Source of the DNA: Alteribacillus persepolensis
Lineage (GTDB): Bacteria; Bacillota; Bacilli; Bacillales; Marinococcaceae
DNA: 38,243 nucleotides
Reading direction: 5' to 3'
Assembly (NCBI RefSeq): GCF_900099605.1
Contig: NZ_FNDK01000025.1
Span: 1 to 38,243 of the forward strand
Shown one piece after another: positions 23,582-32,603 of the stretch. The position numbers and the translations under genes were made by a program. The notes under the pieces are model-generated. The model did not search any database, was not told the DNA's origin, and saw only the letters and a list, made by a program, of their open reading frames with translations. Within the stretch, counting starts at the first letter, position 1. Each line of letters opens with the position of its first letter.

Positions 23582-24268
23582 TTAAAAATGGAAGCGTTCA
23601 TTTATTATTTGTTTTATCGCATGTTTGTCGTTAGAAGAATTGCAATATCTATGAGCAAGTGCTGTGTTTTTAGCATAATAAGGGTTATGCCTTACCGGTG
23701 ACTTTGGGTGCCAAAGATGATAAACACTCGTTTTTAAACGTTTATAGCGGCCGCAAAGCGTATTTACCGCACATGCAAACGCATCATCCTCACCACCCCA
23801 TCCAACAAATCTTTCATCAAATCCTCCAATGTTAAAAAAACATTTTTTTGGAAGCACATTAATACCGCCGACAGGAAGAGCTTTGCCGAAATAATTTATC
23901 TTGGTTTGAATGTTTGAGGGCAATGGCCACGCAGGAGACGCATTCATTAATTGTTTAGTGCTGCTTTTTGAAATATTTTTGACCGTGGAGTATGGAATAA
24001 TCCAAGGATATTTATCAAGAAGCTGAACGGATTGGCGAAGTATAGATGGACTGCAAATCATGTCTGCATCCAATATAATAAAAACTTCTCCTTTGGCATT
24101 ACTGGCAGCATTATTTACCGCTTGTGCTTTGGAAAAAGGTTTTGTTTTGCAGCTTCCCACACAAATCTCTGTGCCTTTCATGTTATGAGCATAAAACTGT
24201 TTAATCCATTCAAAAGCTTTTTGTCTAGGGCCTCTATCTGTTTGAAAAGGAATCAAAATCGATATCAT
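23582..24268 (-). CDS. Glycosyltransferase family 2 with galactosyltransferase-like C-terminal motif
   Basis: GT-A fold enzyme of about 228 residues: SILIPFQTDRGPR at the N-terminus, nucleotide-sugar DxD in ILDADMIC, and the acceptor-side segment GGFDERFVGWGGEDDAF typical of the Glyco_transf_7C/beta-1,4-galactosyltransferase-like group. It has no membrane helix, so it acts in the cytoplasm. A longer frame reaches 24313, but ATG 24268 follows GGAGGTG. It is transcribed opposite to the dehydrogenase at 24496 and convergent with the JAMM operon. It probably adds a sugar to a spore surface glycan. Confidence 0.82.
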   Translation of the reverse strand: MISILIPFQTDRGPRQKAFEWIKQFYAHNMKGTEICVGSCKTKPFSKAQAVNNAASNAKGEVFIILDADMICSPSILRQSVQLLDKYPWIIPYSTVKNISKSSTKQLMNASPAWPLPSNIQTKINYFGKALPVGGINVLPKKCFFNIGGFDERFVGWGGEDDAFACAVNTLCGRYKRLKTSVYHLWHPKSPVRHNPYYAKNTALAHRYCNSSNDKHAIKQIINERFHF

Positions 24269-24495
24269 GATGACACCTCCATACATATTCGCTGTAGAAA
24301 TGACTGCGTACAATCAAATTATTTTTGATAGAGCTTTTTGATAGAGCTGAATAAAAAAACACATATGTCACAAAGGGAAGCATTGATTCTTAGGTGAAAC
24401 GCACTGTCACTTAATAGTTAATAGAATATCTTAAATATGTACACGGATAAGAATTATGACGGGATAAGCACAAGACCAGCAATGAAAGGAGGACT

Positions 24496-25800
24496 ATGGT
24501 GAAAAGAAAACATCCAATGAAAGCAGCTGTTATTGGGTTGGGGTTTGTCGGATTGCCTCTGTCGTTATTACTGCAGCAAAAAGGTTTTGATGTAACAGGG
24601 ATTGATATAGATAGTGCAAAGATTAATAAGTTAAACCAAGGAAAAAGTTCACTCTCTGAAATCAACAGCGAGACGGTTGCTTCTGCATTATCATCCGGCC
24701 GTTACACGGCTACATCAGATACCAGCACTATAAAGGATCAAGATATTATTATTGTTTGTGTTCCGACGCCATTAAATGAGAAAAATGAGCCAAATTTAAA
24801 TTATTTACAAGCAGTCGGCGAATCCCTGGCTCCAAACTTAAGAAAGAAACAATTAGTCGTATTAGAAAGTTCTGTTTACCCTGGAACAACTCAAGACTTT
24901 TTTAAACCAATACTGGAACAAAGCGGATTGTCTGTTGGAAAAGATTTTTATTTAGCATACTCTCCTGAGCGGATTGACCCTGGAAATAAACATTTTCAAG
25001 TGCATGAAATTCCTAAATTGGTGAGTGGGGTAACGCCAAAATGTCTGAGTGAATTATTCAAGGTATATAGTCATATATATGACAAAGTTATAAAAGTTTC
25101 CTCTACAAAAACAGCTGAGATAACAAAACTTTTAGAAAATAGTTACCGGTTTATAAATATTTCATTTATCAATGAGTTTGCTTTATTGTGTGAGCAATTA
25201 AATATTAATGTATGGGAAGTTATCGAGGCTGCCAGTACAAAGCCGTATGGTTTTCAAGCATTTTATCCTGGTCCTGGGATTGGAGGACATTGTATTCCTA
25301 TAGATCCTCTATATTTAAAATACAAAGCAAAACAGATAAAAGCTCCACACGAATTTATTGATTTATCCCAAACAGTAAACAAAAACGTCCCATTAAATAT
25401 TACAAATCACATTGCAGACATTCTCAGCAATGAACACTCAATGACTGAAGCTGACGTATTCGTATATGGAGTGACGTACAAGAAGGACGTTGATGATGCC
25501 CGAGAATCACCAGCGGAAAAAATAATTCAGGCCTTAATAGAAAAAGGGGCCCGCGTTCAATATCACGATCCATATATTGAACAATTTAAGGTGAATAAAA
25601 GTAAAACACTTTCTAGTGTGCCGATTACTAAAGAAAAGTTAAAAGAAGCAGACTGTGTGCTTATTTTAACCGATCATTCAAATATCCCAATTGATACTAT
25701 CTTAAATTATGCAAAGGTGGTTTATGATACTCGTAATGTTACTAAAGGCTATGATGGTAAAGCGAAGATATACCGTTTAGGAGGAGGACATTCTGCGTAA
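24496..25800 (+). CDS. UDP-sugar 6-dehydrogenase (WbpA/WecC-type, probably UDP-GlcNAc)
   Basis: Oxidises the C6 hydroxyl of a UDP-hexose to a carboxylate using two NAD. The 434-residue protein has the N-terminal Rossmann motif GLGFVGLPLS, the CVPTPLNE and SPERIDPGN segments of the UDP-N-acetylhexosamine dehydrogenase group, and catalytic Cys266 in GGHCIPIDP. The C-terminal UDP-binding domain includes GVTYKKDVDDARESP. ATG 24496 and GTG 24499 both follow AAAGGAGG. It is first in a seven-gene run of the same direction. The acetyltransferase, aminotransferase and oxidoreductase that follow indicate UDP-GlcNAc as substrate, although UDP-ManNAc is possible. Confidence 0.87.
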   Translation: MVKRKHPMKAAVIGLGFVGLPLSLLLQQKGFDVTGIDIDSAKINKLNQGKSSLSEINSETVASALSSGRYTATSDTSTIKDQDIIIVCVPTPLNEKNEPNLNYLQAVGESLAPNLRKKQLVVLESSVYPGTTQDFFKPILEQSGLSVGKDFYLAYSPERIDPGNKHFQVHEIPKLVSGVTPKCLSELFKVYSHIYDKVIKVSSTKTAEITKLLENSYRFINISFINEFALLCEQLNINVWEVIEAASTKPYGFQAFYPGPGIGGHCIPIDPLYLKYKAKQIKAPHEFIDLSQTVNKNVPLNITNHIADILSNEHSMTEADVFVYGVTYKKDVDDARESPAEKIIQALIEKGARVQYHDPYIEQFKVNKSKTLSSVPITKEKLKEADCVLILTDHSNIPIDTILNYAKVVYDTRNVTKGYDGKAKIYRLGGGHSA

Positions 25801-25825
25801 ACAGGAGTCAAAGAAAGGAGTCTTA

Positions 25826-26521
25826 ATGAAGCAATTAACCACAGAGCAGGTAATACATGCAATCAGAACAGCAGTGGAAAATAAAGCACCGTTGTCCTTG
25901 GTACGAATAGGGGATGGGGAAAATATTGTATTAGCTCAACAATCCGTCTGGCCATTAAAAAGAATATATCAAGAAACTTGGGCAAAAAAAGCGAAAAAAG
26001 GAAAAAAAGGTATTTTCCTTCCCGACATCCATCTAAGAAATCATATGGTGAAAGCTGTTAAAAACGCAGATATCGTTGGTTTGCTACCAAATAACGATCA
26101 AAAAATAAATGCTCCGAGTTATCTAAAACGACCATTAACAAATAAGATATTTGCTCATTTTAAATTGAGTCCCAAAGTAACGTGTGATGCCACAGTGATG
26201 AGAGAGTGTGCCGATAACAAGCATTTTTGGGAAATATTTAGAGGAAAAAAAATATTGGTCATGTATGAGCAAGCAGAGTTATGGGCTGAAGTTCTGAAGA
26301 GAAAATATGGTGTGAATGTAACAATGGCTATACCTTTTACGCATTACAATCAATTACAATCCAGCATGAAGACCATTCAAAAATCAAAACAAACATTCGA
26401 TGTCGCTTTATTAGCTTGCGGTGTGAATTCTGTTCCGCTGGCATACGAAATCGTCAGACGAACGGGCAAGGTGGCTATTGATTTTGGTAAACCTGCTAAA
26501 TTTATGGTGTTAAGCCATTAA
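25826..26521 (+). CDS. GT-D fold glycosyltransferase (DUF1792-like)
   Basis: A 231-residue cytoplasmic protein with LSLVRIGDGE near residue 25, the signature of the GT-D fold, in which an Asp-x-Glu triad binds the nucleotide sugar. The middle has VGLLPNND and KILVMYEQAELWAE, and the C-terminus has VALLACGVNSVPLAYEI, both matching the family. Members elongate O-linked glycans on bacterial surface proteins. ATG follows GAAAGGAG, 26 bp after the dehydrogenase. It uses a fold different from its GT-A and GT-B neighbours. Donor and acceptor are unknown. Confidence 0.8.
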   Translation: MKQLTTEQVIHAIRTAVENKAPLSLVRIGDGENIVLAQQSVWPLKRIYQETWAKKAKKGKKGIFLPDIHLRNHMVKAVKNADIVGLLPNNDQKINAPSYLKRPLTNKIFAHFKLSPKVTCDATVMRECADNKHFWEIFRGKKILVMYEQAELWAEVLKRKYGVNVTMAIPFTHYNQLQSSMKTIQKSKQTFDVALLACGVNSVPLAYEIVRRTGKVAIDFGKPAKFMVLSH

Positions 26522-26541
26522 TTTTCTGAGAAGGTGATTAA

Positions 26542-27225
26542 GTGGTAACAGTCATAACATGTACAATTCGCGACTCTGCTTTAAAAAATGTCTTTCGAAA
26601 TTTTTTACAACAAGTTACAGCAAAAAAAGAACTTATTATTATTTTAAATAATGACAACATGGACGTAAATAAATGGAAAAGGGAAGCGGGAAAATATAAA
26701 AACATTTCAATCTATCAACTTTCTCAGGATGTTACATTAGGAAGCTGCTTTAATTTTGGAGTGAAAAAGAGCCGTTATCGTTATGTAGCAAAATTTGATG
26801 ACGATGATTATTATGCTCCCAATTATTTAAAAACAATGCTGCGATTTTTAACGCATACAAACGCTGATATTGTAGGCAAGACAAGTATCTATGTTTATTA
26901 CGCAGATTCAAAAATACTCAGTATTCATCTTCCAAATCAAGAAAGACGTTATTGTAAACACGTTGCAGGGGCTACGATGGTGTTTGACAAAAGTGTTTTC
27001 CAGAAGGTTCGATTTCCGGATGTGAACAAAGGGATGGATCAAAGATTTTTAACGCGATGTGTAAAAAAAGGAGTCAAAATCTATTCTGCTGATAGGTTTA
27101 ATTTTACCTGTATTAGAAATCCGGACAAAAACAATCATACGTGGAAAGTGAGCGACAGTGAGCTGCTTCGTTACGGAAAAGTCATCACTCGTACAAACAA
27201 TTATAAGTCTTACGTTGTAAAATAA
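26542..27225 (+). CDS. Glycosyltransferase family 2 (CgeD-like)
   Basis: GT-A enzyme of 227 residues: TVITCTIRDSALKNVF at the N-terminus and the metal-binding acidic run KFDDDDYYAPNYL at about residue 90. A later GMDQRFLTRCVKKG segment takes the place of the acceptor ED motif. The pattern resembles the CgeD-type transferases of Bacillus spore outer-layer genes. GTG 26542 follows GAAGGTGA. It lies 20 bp after the GT-D gene in the same operon. No membrane helix. Confidence 0.8.
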   Translation: MVTVITCTIRDSALKNVFRNFLQQVTAKKELIIILNNDNMDVNKWKREAGKYKNISIYQLSQDVTLGSCFNFGVKKSRYRYVAKFDDDDYYAPNYLKTMLRFLTHTNADIVGKTSIYVYYADSKILSIHLPNQERRYCKHVAGATMVFDKSVFQKVRFPDVNKGMDQRFLTRCVKKGVKIYSADRFNFTCIRNPDKNNHTWKVSDSELLRYGKVITRTNNYKSYVVK

Positions 27226-27310
27226 CGCAGTTAATATATTGTCTATTTCTTTTTAATGAAGCATCAAGCAGAAACAAAATATTTTTAGATACAGAAAGAG
27301 GAGATAAGAA

Positions 27311-28027
27311 GTGGAAAATGATGCTTATATACCTGAAAGTGCTGTTGTTGGTAAATTTGTTGTCATTGAGGAAGGTGTGCAGTTAGGAGAAAATGTATCG
27401 ATAGGACACCACGCCGTTATATTGAAAGGTACCAAAATCGGAGATAACGTGCACATTGGGTCCCATTGTGTGATCGGTATCAAGCCTGGCGGAAATAAAA
27501 ACATGCGTAAATTTAAGCACTCAAAACAACATTTAGTAATAGGTGATAATGTACGTATTGGATCACATGCTTCCATTTATTCAAGTTCATCTATTGATAA
27601 AGATGTGTTTATCGCAGATCAAGCAAGCATTAGAGAAAACGTGACGATTGGAGCGGGAACAATTGTTGGCCGGGGAGCAATAGTAGAGGTGAATACGAAA
27701 ATAGGACGTAATTGTACGATCCAAACACTAGGTTATGTCACAGCAGAAACGCATATAGAAGATAATGTGTTTATCGGTCCGTGTGTGTCAATGTCTAATG
27801 ACAAGTATATGGGGACGCAAAATGAAAAATTAAAAGGACCTTACATCTGTAATGGTTCGAAAATTGGGAATAATGCTTCTTTGTTACCTGGTGTGACGGT
27901 TGGAAAGAAATCTGTTGTTGGGGCAGGTGCTGTCGTAACACACGATGTTCCCGAAAAAAGCACTGTTGCAGGAGTACCAGCGAGAAAAATGAAAGAAAAG
28001 GAGAACACCGATGATACCGTTAGTTGA
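27311..28027 (+). CDS. Left-handed beta-helix acetyltransferase (WbpD-like)
   Basis: A 238-residue protein made of hexapeptide repeats (IGDNVHIGSH, IGAGTIVGRGAIV, IGNNASLLPGVTVG) ending with the usual VPARKMKE tail. The family forms trimers and transfers acetyl from acetyl-CoA; by context the acceptor is the 3-amino group of a UDP-2-acetamido-3-amino-glucuronate made by the next two genes. The start is GTG 27311 after AGAGGAGA. Its end overlaps the aminotransferase start by 17 bp, which ties the two together. Alternative: an O-acetyltransferase of the same fold. Confidence 0.82.
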   Translation: MENDAYIPESAVVGKFVVIEEGVQLGENVSIGHHAVILKGTKIGDNVHIGSHCVIGIKPGGNKNMRKFKHSKQHLVIGDNVRIGSHASIYSSSSIDKDVFIADQASIRENVTIGAGTIVGRGAIVEVNTKIGRNCTIQTLGYVTAETHIEDNVFIGPCVSMSNDKYMGTQNEKLKGPYICNGSKIGNNASLLPGVTVGKKSVVGAGAVVTHDVPEKSTVAGVPARKMKEKENTDDTVS

Positions 28028-29123
28028 CTTAAAAATAGAATACGAAAAATTAAAGGATAAGATTCAAAGCGAAATAAATGAAGTGATGGATAATAGTTCT
28101 TTTATTTTAGGTAATAAGGCAAAAGAATTAGAATCTTTCGTTTCGGCATACACTAAGACGAACTATGGCATTGGTGTTGGGAACGGCACAGATGCCCTTC
28201 TTATTGCACTAGAGGCATTAAATATAGGCAAAGGTGATGAAGTCATTACTACTCCCTTTACCTTTTTTGCCACGGCGGAAGTCATCGTAAGGGCTGGAGC
28301 AAAACCTGTGTTCGTAGATATTGATCCGAAAACGTACAATATCAATGCAGAATTGATAGAAAAAGCTATAACCAAGAAGACAAAAGCAATTATAGTTGTT
28401 CACTTATTCGGTCAGCCGGCTGATATGGATAAAATTAAACAAATAGCTGATCAATATGATTTAAAAATAATTGAAGATGCCTGTCAGGCGATGGGAGCCT
28501 CGTACAAAGGGCAAAAAGCTGGGGCAATGGGAGAAGTTGGCTGCTTTTCTTTTTTTCCTTCAAAAAACTTGGGAGGATATGGTGACGGAGGAATGATTGT
28601 CACTAATAAAGAGACAATCTGCCAACACGCGAAGATGCTTAGAAATCACGGAAGCGAACAGAAATATAAGCATATTATGATCGGGCTCAATAGTCGACTG
28701 GATGAACTGCAAGCAGCCGTATTAAAAGTTAAATTTAATATGTTAGATCAATGGAATAAAAGAAGGCAGGAAATAGCAGAAACGTACACTAATCAATTAC
28801 AAGGATTAGTCAAAACGCCAATCGTTGCTGATGGAAGAGAGCATGTTTTTCATCAGTACTGTATTGAAACAGAGCATCGCGATCAATTAGCTTCATTTTT
28901 AAACAGTCGAAAAATAGCAACAGCTGTCTACTATCCTATTCCCCTGCATTTGCAGCCAGCCCTCCGTTTTTTAAACTATCAACCTAATCACTTTCCAGCT
29001 GCAGAAACAGCATCAAAAACTATTTTAGCGTTACCGATGTTTCCTTTGATGACTCAAAAGCAGCAAGAATACGTTATATCATCCGTGAAAGAGTTTTTAG
29101 GTGATGCCTATGAAACCAATTAA
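28011..29123 (+). CDS. PLP-dependent sugar aminotransferase (DegT/DnrJ/EryC1, WbpE-like)
   Basis: A 370-residue fold-type-I aminotransferase. PLP-binding Lys185 lies in FPSKNLGGYGDGG. GVGNGTDALLIALEAL, TPFTFFATAEVI, EDACQAMGA and MIGLNSRLDELQAAVL are the family landmarks. In the expected pathway it transfers an amino group from glutamate to the 3-keto sugar produced by the Gfo/Idh oxidoreductase. It overlaps the acetyltransferase upstream by 17 bp and the oxidoreductase downstream by 14 bp, so the three are translated together. Confidence 0.88.
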   Translation: MIPLVDLKIEYEKLKDKIQSEINEVMDNSSFILGNKAKELESFVSAYTKTNYGIGVGNGTDALLIALEALNIGKGDEVITTPFTFFATAEVIVRAGAKPVFVDIDPKTYNINAELIEKAITKKTKAIIVVHLFGQPADMDKIKQIADQYDLKIIEDACQAMGASYKGQKAGAMGEVGCFSFFPSKNLGGYGDGGMIVTNKETICQHAKMLRNHGSEQKYKHIMIGLNSRLDELQAAVLKVKFNMLDQWNKRRQEIAETYTNQLQGLVKTPIVADGREHVFHQYCIETEHRDQLASFLNSRKIATAVYYPIPLHLQPALRFLNYQPNHFPAAETASKTILALPMFPLMTQKQQEYVISSVKEFLGDAYETN

Positions 29124-30066
29124 GATTGGAGTTGCAGGAGTTGGAACAATGGGGCAAAACCATTGCAAAATGCTGCATACCATGGTGAATGGTATAGAAT
29201 TTGTGGGGGTTTATGATAAATATTTTCCTCTCAGCTGTGAAGTCGGAAAAAGATTTGGTGTAAAGTCTTTTTCTGCTTATGAGGAATTGCTCGAAAATGT
29301 AGACGCTGTAATTATAGCAACTTCCACTGTTGATCACTTCCCTTTTGTAAAAGAGGCCATTACGAGAAATAAGCATGTTTTAGTAGAGAAGCCTTTTGTC
29401 ACCTCGTTACATGAATCCAATACGATAAAATCATTATTGAAAAATAGAGATATTATCTTTCAAGCAGGCCATATTGAAAGATTTAATCCAGCTGTACAGC
29501 ACCTTTTTAACATTGCAAAACAAGATGATTTAGTATCAATAGAGGCAAGACGTTCCGGTCAAGTCCAGAGGAATATAGATATTGATGTTATTCTCAATCT
29601 TATGATTCATGATATTGATATCGTATTAGCATTGAATAGTAGTCCTATTAAAAGAATTGAAGCTGAAGGAATATCGGTAGTGAATAAAGGCCAAATGGAT
29701 ATTGTCTATGCCATCATCACATTTGAAAATGGGGTTGTTGCTAATCTTGTTGCTAACAGAGCTTCTAAAGAAAAAGCACGGATGCTGACTATTACAGAAA
29801 AAGAAAAAGTAGTAAAAACGGACTGTTTAACGAGAAACCTCTATGTATATCGAGATGTAGAGCAGCATGCAAAGAAGAGTACGGAAAACAAAAAAGAAAG
29901 TATTATGGAAAAGTCATGGATTCCACGAAGTGAACCGCTTCATTCAGAACTAAATCACTTTGTTCAGTCAATTCTACAAAGCAAGCCGCCATTAATAGGA
30001 TTTAATGAAGCAGCACGTGCACTAGAAGTTGCGTTGAAAATTAGAGAATCGGCTTCAGACAGGTAA
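29110..30066 (+). CDS. Gfo/Idh/MocA-family sugar oxidoreductase (WbpB-like)
   Basis: NAD-dependent oxidoreductase of about 318 residues: Rossmann motif GVAGVGTMGQNH, the EKPF motif of the family, and GHIERFNPAVQ followed by VILNLMIHDIDIVL in the substrate domain, as in enzymes that oxidise C3 of UDP-GlcNAcA. The frame opens at 29101; ATG 29110 is chosen because AGGTGA lies 5 bp upstream. It completes the four-enzyme set for UDP-2,3-diacetamido-2,3-dideoxyglucuronate. The overlapping aminotransferase gene supports paired 3-oxidation and amination, since the WbpB/WbpE pair recycles NAD with 2-oxoglutarate. Confidence 0.85.
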   Translation: MKPIKIGVAGVGTMGQNHCKMLHTMVNGIEFVGVYDKYFPLSCEVGKRFGVKSFSAYEELLENVDAVIIATSTVDHFPFVKEAITRNKHVLVEKPFVTSLHESNTIKSLLKNRDIIFQAGHIERFNPAVQHLFNIAKQDDLVSIEARRSGQVQRNIDIDVILNLMIHDIDIVLALNSSPIKRIEAEGISVVNKGQMDIVYAIITFENGVVANLVANRASKEKARMLTITEKEKVVKTDCLTRNLYVYRDVEQHAKKSTENKKESIMEKSWIPRSEPLHSELNHFVQSILQSKPPLIGFNEAARALEVALKIRESASDR

Positions 30067-30263
30067 CATGCTTTGATGAGACAATGACTTCTTAAAAATA
30101 GGTCTGTATACTGCCGTATGAGAAGTATCTGAATATACTGAAGGGACAAACGGTATTGTTATGAAGAGACTTTCAAAACCGAATAAATGAGAAATAATAA
30201 AAGTCGGCGTGCCTTTGTGATGAAGGTAAAGTACTAAAATGATTAATTAAAGGAGAAGGGAAT

Positions 30264-30980
30264 ATGAAGAAAAAAATTATTATCTTCAATATTTTGTTTA
30301 ATAACTTACGAAAAAAACATGTTCCTCCCAGACCTCATCCTACCATTGTACTCACAGAAAAATGGATCCAGCATAGAATGCAGATCTTTATGAATAATAC
30401 GAGAAAGAGTTTGGAGAATCAAACAAATCAAAACTTTATAGCCTTGGTAAGATATGAAGATTCAACCGAAGAAATTGTTAAAAACGCTTTAAGTAAATAT
30501 AAAAAGCTTCCAAGGAATATTATATTTGTTAAAGAAAGCACAGTAGACGATTTTATTAAATCCAAAATTCAAGGATATAACTATGTATACCTTGCCCGGC
30601 TTGATTCAGACGATATGTACCATAAATCTATGGTGAACCGATTGCATAAATATTCACCAAAACCAGGTACGAAAGTGCTGATTAATCAAAATGGTTTCAT
30701 TTATCATTCAGCAAACAATGCTATGGCAACTTATAGAAAAGAATCACCGCCTTTTTTTATATTAATCTACAAAACAGCAGATTATTTAAATGGTGTAAGA
30801 CATCCTATAACAAAGCACAAAGAAGCCATTAGACTGCCGCATGAAATATTAAGGGGGCAAAATTTTATTGTTACTGTTCATTCAAGCAACACTTCAAGCA
30901 AATTTAAGACAAGAAACAATAATATGCAGGTAAACCCAAGACAAGCGAGAAAAATTTTAAGAGATTTTAGGGGCAAATAA
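30264..30980 (+). CDS. Glycosyltransferase, putative rhamnosyltransferase type
   Basis: A 238-residue GT-A-like protein: IIIFNILFNN start, KWIQHRMQIFMNNTRKSLENQ, and an acidic motif in LARLDSDDMYHKSMV where a DxD would bind the metal and donor. It fits the putative rhamnosyltransferase family in Bacillus surface-glycan clusters. ATG follows AAGGAGAAGG. A 197-bp gap separates it from the oxidoreductase, without a clear terminator, so it may still be co-transcribed. The donor could be rhamnose or an amino sugar made in this island. Confidence 0.75.
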   Translation: MKKKIIIFNILFNNLRKKHVPPRPHPTIVLTEKWIQHRMQIFMNNTRKSLENQTNQNFIALVRYEDSTEEIVKNALSKYKKLPRNIIFVKESTVDDFIKSKIQGYNYVYLARLDSDDMYHKSMVNRLHKYSPKPGTKVLINQNGFIYHSANNAMATYRKESPPFFILIYKTADYLNGVRHPITKHKEAIRLPHEILRGQNFIVTVHSSNTSSKFKTRNNNMQVNPRQARKILRDFRGK

Positions 30981-30981
30981 T

Positions 30982-31193
30982 TATTGATGATAAGCCTGCT
31001 AAACACAAAACTAAATTTGACTTTATAAAAAAGAAAAATATGCAGAAGTCTATTATTCTGATTTCTATCACAAAGCAGTATATTATCTGAATAATGGAAA
31101 AGAAGGCGTATTACTGATAACGGATATGCATTTATTCATAGATACCATACAAACGATGTTCGAGCGAAAGAATTTTTAAATAATATATGGTGA
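30982..31193 (+). pseudogene. Decayed coding remnant
   Basis: Protein-like sequence runs through three frames in turn: IDDKPAKHKTKFDF just after the previous stop, then KYAEVYYSDFYHKAVYYLNN from about 31036, then RITDNGYAFIHRYHTNDV and on to TGA 31191-31193. Each piece is broken by a frame change, and none has a start or ribosome site. It reads as the end of a lost gene; the parent family is not recognised. The alternative is chance open frames in AT-rich DNA. Confidence 0.35.
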
Positions 31194-31219
31194 TTTATAA
31201 GAAAGCCTAAATAGTGTTT

Positions 31220-31247
31220 AGTGTACAGGTTAGAATATCTGTACACT
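31220..31247. terminator. Inverted repeat between convergent genes
   Basis: AGTGTACAG (31220-31228) and CTGTACACT (31239-31247) pair perfectly with a 10-nt loop; CCTAA and TTAGG extend it imperfectly. The T run is poor. It lies between convergent genes and probably acts as a two-way terminator. Confidence 0.5.
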
Positions 31248-31281
31248 TAGGCGTGATAAGGTCTTTTATTGGTATGACAAA

Positions 31282-32352
31282 TTACAAATCACGGTAGACG
31301 GTAATCAGTTGTCTGGCTATTCCTTCCGGCAAGTGATATTTTTCTGCAAACTTACGGCTTTTGACACCAATACGATAACGCAGCTTTGGGTTTTGTATGA
31401 GGTTGGATAGTACGGTCTCAATAGTTTTTGGATTCGCAGAAACTATCGGCAAATCAGCAGGATATTTCGATTGAAGATCATCTCTTATATAAGTAACGAC
31501 TGGCTTGCCTAAGAACATGTTTTCAATGGCAAGTGTTCCGTACGTACCTAAACGCAGTTGATCGATGACAACGTCTGCTTGTTGATAATAACGTAATGCT
31601 TCTTTATTCGTCATTCCTTCTATTAATTGGAAATCAAAGGAGAAGGATTTTTTTAAATTATGAACAGCTTCTAAAACGAATTCTGTCCCTTTCACCCCCC
31701 GGTGTGTTGGAGCATGTACCACAAGGGGCCTTTTCACGTGTACATTTGGATAAGCTGGATGTACATTTTGATTAACTGATGCTTTTATAAGATAGATTTT
31801 CTTAAAATATCCATCAATGTATTCCAATAATTCGTGATCGGCCACGATGGCAGAGTCGACATATTTGGATAATGTTTTCAATCTAGAAACAATAAGATTT
31901 TCATTTGTTTGTTTAACTATCGCAAACGGATTCTTCTGCTTCGCAATAGATAAACGTCTTATTTGCGTCCCCCAATAATTCATTACCATCTTTTTTCCTT
32001 TTGAACGAAGTAAAGGTAAATCAGAATATGCGTATCCTGTGAAAGTTTGCCCGAAATGAAAATGGAAAATATCAAATTTAGAAACACAATGCTGAGCAAA
32101 TTTCAACATTGCCTTTTCTCGTTTCATTTTAGGAATGTTCTTTATCGGTGAAGGAATATCTGTTGGATACTGATAAGCCGATCCGTAAAAGTCACAAAAA
32201 GAAGCATTTATCCCAATTTTTTTTAACGCGTTTGCTTGTGAACTCATTTGTCCTGCTGCATTATATGGCAGATGAAGTATTCGCCCTAACTTATTTGGAT
32301 TTATACGGCCATATGCAGGTTTAGGTTCAATAACTATACTTCTTTTTGCCAT
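31282..32352 (-). CDS. GT-B fold glycosyltransferase (family 4-like)
   Basis: A 356-residue protein with a GT-B layout: N-terminal LGRILHLPYNAAGQMSSQA and FHFHFGQTFTG, then a C-terminal donor domain with RPLVVHAPTHRGVKGTEFV, QADVVIDQLRLGTYGTLA and IENMFLGKPVVTYI, where an acidic residue contacts the nucleotide sugar. No membrane segment. ATG 32352 follows AAAGGGAGG. On the minus strand upstream, GAATATA-N13-CATATGTT is a weak SigE-like promoter. It is divergent from the SDR gene. It probably extends the spore glycan. Confidence 0.82.
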   Translation of the reverse strand: MAKRSIVIEPKPAYGRINPNKLGRILHLPYNAAGQMSSQANALKKIGINASFCDFYGSAYQYPTDIPSPIKNIPKMKREKAMLKFAQHCVSKFDIFHFHFGQTFTGYAYSDLPLLRSKGKKMVMNYWGTQIRRLSIAKQKNPFAIVKQTNENLIVSRLKTLSKYVDSAIVADHELLEYIDGYFKKIYLIKASVNQNVHPAYPNVHVKRPLVVHAPTHRGVKGTEFVLEAVHNLKKSFSFDFQLIEGMTNKEALRYYQQADVVIDQLRLGTYGTLAIENMFLGKPVVTYIRDDLQSKYPADLPIVSANPKTIETVLSNLIQNPKLRYRIGVKSRKFAEKYHLPEGIARQLITVYRDL

Positions 32353-32603
32353 ATAACGACCTCCCTTTTTTCAATGGAAAACTCCTTTTATCGCAACATA
32401 TGTTGAAAAGAAATATATATTCCACTTTCTAAAGTCTTTATTTTGTACGGTTGAAACACCCACACAATCCCCTTCTTTCCTACGTACTATAAAAGAGCAT
32501 TGGAGCGGAACCGACAGCAGAAAAACGAAAGCACGATTATTTGCAGGGAAAGATTATTCATCATTCTAGAGTACTCTTTTAAGGAAAAAATAAAGGAGGG
32601 GCA

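Noticed and set aside
24331-24495. Sporulation promoter for the UDP-sugar dehydrogenase operon
   Set aside because: Several partial SigE/SigK elements but none with matching -35, -10 and spacing.
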